From Alphaproteobacteria bacterium (GTDB taxonomy: Bacteria; Pseudomonadota; Alphaproteobacteria; Rhizobiales; Hyphomicrobiaceae): 55,555 nt of DNA. The notes under the pieces were generated by a model. That model saw only the letters and a list, made by a program, of their open reading frames with translations. It was not told the DNA's origin and did not search any database. Each line of letters begins with the position of its first letter. Within the stretch, counting starts at the first letter, position 1. Shown piece after piece: positions 51,222-55,555 of this stretch. Position numbers and translations under genes: made by a program. Location: the NCBI GenBank assembly GCA_018819265.1, contig JAHJQI010000088.1, positions 1-55,555 of the forward strand. Reading direction: 5' to 3'.

Positions 51222-52571
51222 TCAGAAGGCGATCAGAGCGCCGGCCTTAACGATGTCGATAGCGTCGAACGACGTCGTTCCGTTGTTCAACCCGACGGCG
51301 GCACAACCCGCCCCGGCACAGTTCACGCTGTCGACGTCGAAGTGACGCCACGATACCCAGAGTTGCATGGCAGCGGCATCAACGTTCTGAACGATGCCAA
51401 CTCCGTATTGCTCGATGGTGCTGCTGCTGACCCCGGCGTCGAACAAGGCGGCAGACATCTTATCGTCGTTTTCGCCATACTCCCCGTAAAACGTGGTGCT
51501 GCCGAGCGACGACCATTTTTGCTTGATGCCAGCCTTGATATACCAGTTTTCGCCTTCTGGATTTGCGCGACCAAAGCCGCGTGCAGAGTTCGTGACTTCG
51601 TGGTCTTCTGCGATGTACGCGCCGTACACGAACAGGCCGGTCGGGATGTGCTCGATATACGCACCCGACGAGAACGCACCAGCATCGAGGCCACCGTTAG
51701 CTTTGGCGATCGGCGCAGCGTTATCGTCAGTGCGACGTGTATAAGCCACAGCGGCGGCGAACTTGATCTGTCCGCCAAATTCCCCAGCATAGCGACCCGA
51801 CACACCCCAAACATCGTCTTCACCCCAGGAAGCAGAAGCGGAGAAGCCCGCGAAAGTGGGTGTATCGTAGCGAACGTTATTGTTGGGGTCGCCTTCGCAG
51901 TCACCGGCTGCGCCAAGGGCGTCGCCAAAAGTCTGGCAAGTTGCGAACGAGCCGAAGTTAACACGCGAAAGCGCTCCGTCACTACGGCGCACCAGGAAGC
52001 CGTTAACATCGTAGAAGACGTAGTTTGCCTGGACCAGAGAGCCAGAACCGTCTGGAAGAATTGCCTGATTGTCAGCCGCGCCCGACTGTTGACCGACGCT
52101 GAGACGTCCCAGGGTATTGCTCTTGATAAACCAATAAGCGCTTTCTAGAGCCAGAGCCGAGCCACTTCCCGAGAAAGCGTTGCCGCTATCATCGACGTTC
52201 TGGCTGATCGTCAAAGAATCGTTATTCATGGCTTCGATTTTGATCATGAAGCCGGCACTTACGTCAGTAGTGATCTGAGCCTGACCGGAAAACGCGAAGT
52301 GAGTGCCGATTGAGATCGAACCGGTGTCCGTCACGTAGACGTTGCTCTCCTGGCCGTCATCCCAGGCAAGAACCTGCTGGGCGACGAAGCCGGAAAGCGT
52401 CAGGCTGACCTTGCGGTTGCCCTTGCGTGCGGTGGTAGCTTCAAGTTCTGCGACCCGTTCCTCGAGGTCTGCGCAGCAGTCGCCCCCAAGATCTGCGGCC
52501 ATTGCGCTCGTCGCACCAAAGCCGGCCAGAAGGCCCGCGGCGGCGAGGGCATATAGGCTATTCTTTTTCAT
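51222..52571 (-). CDS. Rhizobiales-type porin, paralogue 2
   Basis: 449 residues; GGAGTAGGGG lies just before the ATG at 52571. A signal peptide covers 1-25 (SLYALAAAGLLAGFGATSAMA), followed by the same ADLGGDCCADLEERVAELEA block as porin 1. The beta-barrel shows pairs of strands with aromatic ends, a constriction-type segment (LPDGSGSLVQANYVFYDV) and a C-terminal strand IVKAGALIAF, where the last residue is the usual Phe. It differs from porin 1 mainly in loops, such as the segments around residues 195-225 and 280-330. It is an outer-membrane solute channel; specificity is unknown. It has its own terminator and so is likely transcribed separately. Confidence 0.9.
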   Translation of the reverse strand: MKKNSLYALAAAGLLAGFGATSAMAADLGGDCCADLEERVAELEATTARKGNRKVSLTLSGFVAQQVLAWDDGQESNVYVTDTGSISIGTHFAFSGQAQITTDVSAGFMIKIEAMNNDSLTISQNVDDSGNAFSGSGSALALESAYWFIKSNTLGRLSVGQQSGAADNQAILPDGSGSLVQANYVFYDVNGFLVRRSDGALSRVNFGSFATCQTFGDALGAAGDCEGDPNNNVRYDTPTFAGFSASASWGEDDVWGVSGRYAGEFGGQIKFAAAVAYTRRTDDNAAPIAKANGGLDAGAFSSGAYIEHIPTGLFVYGAYIAEDHEVTNSARGFGRANPEGENWYIKAGIKQKWSSLGSTTFYGEYGENDDKMSAALFDAGVSSSTIEQYGVGIVQNVDAAAMQLWVSWRHFDVDSVNCAGAGCAAVGLNNGTTSFDAIDIVKAGALIAF

Positions 52572-52824
52572 TCCCCTACTCCCGTCTTACGGAACGGGCC
52601 GGAAGCAACCAAACGACGCTGACGCTTCACAACCCTACCAAACTTATTCAATCGGCAGACCAGCACGCGAATGAACTAATTCGCCGATCTCCGAAGGCAT
52701 CTATGCAGAATTTTTCAGCATTGGGTATCTTTCGGATGCAACGACTGTCGCAATGATGGTTCCTTGTGGCACCGCTGCCACGCGTGTTGATTCGGAGCCA
52801 AACACGGAATCGCACGTTTGCAGC

Positions 52825-53910
52825 CTATTCCCGCGATTTCCAGGCGCGTTTGGCCAGGTCCGGCCTAAGGTCGGGAAACGCCTGGTAGAAGATGTGCCGG
52901 GCCCGTGGCGGCTTGGTTTCGATGTACGGCAGCGGCCGGCAGATCGACAACGCGGCGACCCCGAGGCGGGCGGTCAGCGCTCCGTTGAAGGCGCCTTCGC
53001 CGAGTTTCGAAGAAACCCGCCGCAGCACGTCCTGTCCCAGAAACTGCCCCCAGAGATCGTCCGTCAGCGCAATCGCCCCGGTCGCCGCGATATGTCCGAT
53101 GATCCAGGAGAACAGCCGCAGTCCGCCGAAGAACCCGGGCTGGCCGCCATAGATTCCGGCCAGCCGGCGTACCATCCGCAAATTTTCAAACAGCACGAAT
53201 GCCATGACGATGAAGGTCATCGGCACGACGGCCGTGACAATGCCCACGCGCCGCGAGGATTCATAGATGACCTGGCGGGCCTTCTGGTCGGGCTTTTCCA
53301 GTAGAATCCGGTCGGCCAGCCCAAGCAGCGCGTTTGCATCCCGCATGTGGCGCTCGTCTTCCCGGAACCGGTCCAGCGCCCAGCGCATGTCGCGCTCCCC
53401 CGCGAGGCTCGATTTGAGGCGTCGCACGGTTCGCCGGGCCAGATTGTAGTCGTCCGCGATCTTCGCCTTGTTGGCATCGCTGCGCAGGCGCCCGAGACGG
53501 TTGAGCCGCAGGTAGCCGATCAATTCACGCAGGACGAAGTAGGCGACACCGGCGACAACGATGCCGGCAAGCCCGCGCGCGATAAAGCCCACCCAGTCGT
53601 CCCTGAGAACCGCGACCGAGACGAAGCGCGTGTACCACAGCGAACACGCCAGCCCCGCAAGCCCCAGGACCGCCGAAAGGAACACACTGAACCAGCCGAA
53701 CGACCACGCGCCTCCTGGCGGCTGCGCGCTCGCCCCGCCCGCAGCATCGCCAAGCCCGCTTTCCGCGTCGGCTTCGGATGCTTCGCTCGCCTGCCGGCCT
53801 GCCGTGACATCACCTTCGTCTTCGCGCCCCGGCTGCGGTGCCGAGACCTTGATGGCCGGGTCGTCGGCTTCGAACACTCGCGGCTTGCGGCCTTTGTCGT
53901 CTGGGCTCAT
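52825..53910 (-). CDS. TIGR01620/YcjF family membrane protein (DUF697)
   Basis: 361 residues. The first 70 are disordered and acidic, with APQPGREDEGD-type segments. Two membrane segments follow at about 72-95 and 105-130 (FGWFSVFLSAVLGLAGLACSLW, GLAGIVVAGVAYFVLREL), then a cytoplasmic helical region (LRSDANKAKIADDYNLARR), and the DUF697 part (RRVGIVTAVVPMTFIVMAFVLFENLRMVRRLAGIYGG, quoted in part). The start overlaps the YcjX-like gene's stop by 4 bases, so the two are coupled. YcjF/YcjX pairs are linked to envelope stress in enterobacteria; the mechanism is unclear. Confidence 0.88.
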   Translation of the reverse strand: MSPDDKGRKPRVFEADDPAIKVSAPQPGREDEGDVTAGRQASEASEADAESGLGDAAGGASAQPPGGAWSFGWFSVFLSAVLGLAGLACSLWYTRFVSVAVLRDDWVGFIARGLAGIVVAGVAYFVLRELIGYLRLNRLGRLRSDANKAKIADDYNLARRTVRRLKSSLAGERDMRWALDRFREDERHMRDANALLGLADRILLEKPDQKARQVIYESSRRVGIVTAVVPMTFIVMAFVLFENLRMVRRLAGIYGGQPGFFGGLRLFSWIIGHIAATGAIALTDDLWGQFLGQDVLRRVSSKLGEGAFNGALTARLGVAALSICRPLPYIETKPPRARHIFYQAFPDLRPDLAKRAWKSRE

Positions 53911-55391
53911 GGCAACTGATCCTCGAACAGGAAGGCGAAAGCGCGTTGCAGCCCGATGTGCGGCCAGATGTTGCGGCTGTCGTCTTTTCCTGCTTCCCCG
54001 CCGTTATCCTTAAGTAGCGGCGGGCGGAAGCGGACGAACCGGTAGCTTTCAGGCGTCGCTTTGGACGGTTCGAAGGCATCGAGTGGGTCGGCCGGCAGGT
54101 CTCCTGGAAACACCACCGCTGCCCGCGTGCCGTCGAACAGTCGCGAATCGACTTTCTCGCCTGCGATCGGTACACCGCGGATGCAGTGATAAGTCGAATC
54201 GCCGGCCCGCCTGTCCACGTCTTCCGTCGCCCGCAATGCCGCCAGCGCGATGCAGCGCAGTCCGGCCCCCGCGCTGCTGGCCCGCTGCGAGGCTCGCGAG
54301 ACCGCTTTTTCCAGGATCGCCTCGAGGCGGTCGTGGGACGTGTGATGGATGTGATCGGCTTTCGTTGCCGCGAACACGATTCGATCGATCCGCCTCGCCA
54401 GCAGGAACGACAGCCAGCTATTGGCCCCGGGACGGAAGGCTCTCATCACGCCGTCGAGACCCTGCTCCAGGTTTGCCAGGGCTTCCCCGCCGCCGTTGAG
54501 CGCCGACAGGGTGTCGATCAGCACGATCTGCCGGTCGAGCCGGCTGAAATGCTTTTCGAAGAACGGTTGAACGACGTTCTGCTTGTACTTTTCAAACCGC
54601 CGCGCCAAGAGATCGCCGGTCGTCGGACCGCGCCTTGCCGTCGTCGCCTCGACGGCCGCCTTGCGGGCCGGGAAAAACGTCAGCTGCGGCGAACCTTCAA
54701 GGTCGCCGGGAAGCAGGAACCGCCCAGGCCCGAGCGCTGCCCGCGACGAATCGGCCCGACGTGCCCGCGAGATATAGTCGGTGTAGATCTTGGCGCCTTC
54801 GATGGCGACCTGTTCATCGAGTGGACCGGCGATGTCGCTGCGTGCGAGGAACGCCAGGAAGTCTTTTGCGTAAAGCTCCAGGCCTCTGCTTTCGGCTGTG
54901 AAGAGCGCTTCCGCCGACCATTCTTCGAAGCTCCGACCGAGTAGTCCAAGGTCGATCAGCCACTCGCCTGGATAATCGACGATATCGATATGCAACCGTT
55001 GGGTGAGGCCGAACGCCCCGCGGATCGCGTCCTGTGCCGGCCACTCGAGGGTCAGGCGTAATTGACTGATCTTGCGTGTGCTTTCCGGCCAAACGGGCGG
55101 ATCGGATGACAACGCGGCCAGGTGCTCTTCGTAGGCGAAGCGCGGTATATCGTCGTCGGGCTGCGGTTCAAGGTAGGCGCGAAAACCGGCAATGCGATCG
55201 ACGTTCTTGAACGGCGGCTGCGGGCACGCACCGCTCAGCGAACGCACCAGCCCGGTGATGAAAACGGTCTTGCCGGACCGCGAAAGTCCGGTCACCCCGA
55301 GCCGGATCGTCGGGGTCAGGTAATCGCCGACGGCCATGCCGATGCGCGACAAGGCCGCGACCGGATCGGAAGACAATGTTGGCAGCTTCAC
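53907..55391 (-). CDS. ycjX: YcjX-like P-loop GTPase/ATPase
   Basis: 494 residues. The P-loop is GLSRSGKT at about 35-42; the family is DUF463/YcjX. Further segments: HIDIVDYPGEWLIDL (Walker B-like D-x-P-G-E), YISRARRADSSRAALGPGRFLLPGD, VLIDTLSALNGGGEALANL and IVFAATKADHIHH with the N/TKAD guanine-type motif. The start is the Met at 55391; no strong ribosome binding site is visible. It pairs with the YcjF gene by a 4-base overlap. YcjX is an inner-membrane-associated phage-shock-regulon NTPase in E. coli. The 21-bp repeats lie upstream. Confidence 0.92.
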   Translation of the reverse strand: MKLPTLSSDPVAALSRIGMAVGDYLTPTIRLGVTGLSRSGKTVFITGLVRSLSGACPQPPFKNVDRIAGFRAYLEPQPDDDIPRFAYEEHLAALSSDPPVWPESTRKISQLRLTLEWPAQDAIRGAFGLTQRLHIDIVDYPGEWLIDLGLLGRSFEEWSAEALFTAESRGLELYAKDFLAFLARSDIAGPLDEQVAIEGAKIYTDYISRARRADSSRAALGPGRFLLPGDLEGSPQLTFFPARKAAVEATTARRGPTTGDLLARRFEKYKQNVVQPFFEKHFSRLDRQIVLIDTLSALNGGGEALANLEQGLDGVMRAFRPGANSWLSFLLARRIDRIVFAATKADHIHHTSHDRLEAILEKAVSRASQRASSAGAGLRCIALAALRATEDVDRRAGDSTYHCIRGVPIAGEKVDSRLFDGTRAAVVFPGDLPADPLDAFEPSKATPESYRFVRFRPPLLKDNGGEAGKDDSRNIWPHIGLQRAFAFLFEDQLP

Positions 55392-55456
55392 CTGAACAAT
55401 TCACCTCGCTAGCCGGTCCGAACCTCTAGGCGAACCGGCAAGTGCAGCCGCTACGC

Positions 55457-55555
55457 CATCGTGCGAACGCCGCAACACATCGTGCGAACGCCGCAACACA
55501 TCGTGCGAACGCCGCAACACATCGTGCGAACGCCGCAACACATCGTGCGAACGCC
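55457..55555. repeat. 21-bp tandem repeat, 4.7 copies, cut by the window end
   Basis: Units start at 55457, 55478, 55499, 55520 and 55541. Each reads CATCGTGCGAACGCCGCAAC plus one A. All visible copies are identical. The array continues to the last base, so its full length is unknown. It lies 66 bp upstream of the ycjX start. 21 bp is a multiple of three and equals two helical turns, so it could be coding repeats or a binding array. Confidence 0.9.

Noticed and set aside
50763..52148. 461-codon open frame on the plus strand across porin 2
   Set aside because: Antisense of a porin with signal peptide, ribosome binding site and terminator; no protein family fits.

Overview
The window looks like a chromosomal segment of a GC-rich alphaproteobacterium of the Hyphomicrobiales (Rhizobiales) type. 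Evidence is the pair of Rhizobiales-type porins starting with the ADLGGDCCADLEERVAELEA block, the Usg protein, DUF1285, the DUF4444-type biotin/lipoate ligase, DUF6494, bactofilin and the MoxR/DUF58/DUF4159 operon. No genus can be named from sequence reading alone.

Layout. 1-6.6 kb: end of a chromate transporter, small exported and membrane proteins, a bactofilin, an OsmC protein and a two-domain zinc-phospholipase-like/DUF4332 protein. 6.4-13.6 kb: a tightly packed minus-strand operon (MoxR ATPase, DUF58, BatA/DUF4159, glutamine-amidotransferase-like membrane protein, DUF2256). 13.8-16.1 kb: DUF1285, Usg, MarC and an EF-hand-like exported protein. 16.1-20.4 kb: a gene-poor stretch that starts beside a 3' half of a tRNA (an integration scar) and holds an orphan RTX calcium-binding protein and a truncated IS3-family element. 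20.5-30.6 kb: a complete-looking sulfoacetate catabolic cluster. 30.6-39.1 kb: housekeeping genes (DUF6494, biotin/lipoate ligase, CIA30, phosphoglycolate phosphatase, Tex, methyltransferase, DUF599, OafA-like acyltransferase). 39.3-47.5 kb: a second catabolic island with a class III CoA-transferase, a TRAP transporter, a YdiJ-like FAD/Fe-S 2-hydroxyacid dehydrogenase and a GntR regulator. 47.5-55.6 kb: a membrane protein, a lipoprotein, a decayed vWA pseudogene, tandem porins and a YcjF/YcjX pair, ending in a 21-bp tandem repeat cut by the window edge.

How the genes work together. The 20.5-30.6 kb cluster encodes uptake (TctCBA), CoA activation by an ADP-forming SucCD-like ligase, reduction by an acylating aldehyde dehydrogenase (SauS type) and C-S cleavage by sulfoacetaldehyde acetyltransferase (Xsc). 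The expected products are acetyl phosphate and sulfite. A divergent IclR regulator is present, and a 13-bp palindrome GGACA-N3-TGTC[CT] lies at both promoter regions, which suggests one regulator for both operons.

The most unusual non-coding signal is a family of twin palindromes at four places (2.4, 6.1, 15.6 and 29.4 kb). Each site has two 66-78 bp hairpins 10-14 bp apart, mostly bounded by CTAG. In every pair the first hairpin has a 3-4 nt bulge on its right arm and the second on its left arm. Sequences differ between sites while the fold is kept. Two half-copies lie at 20.4 and 48.9 kb, the latter exactly at the broken end of a pseudogene.
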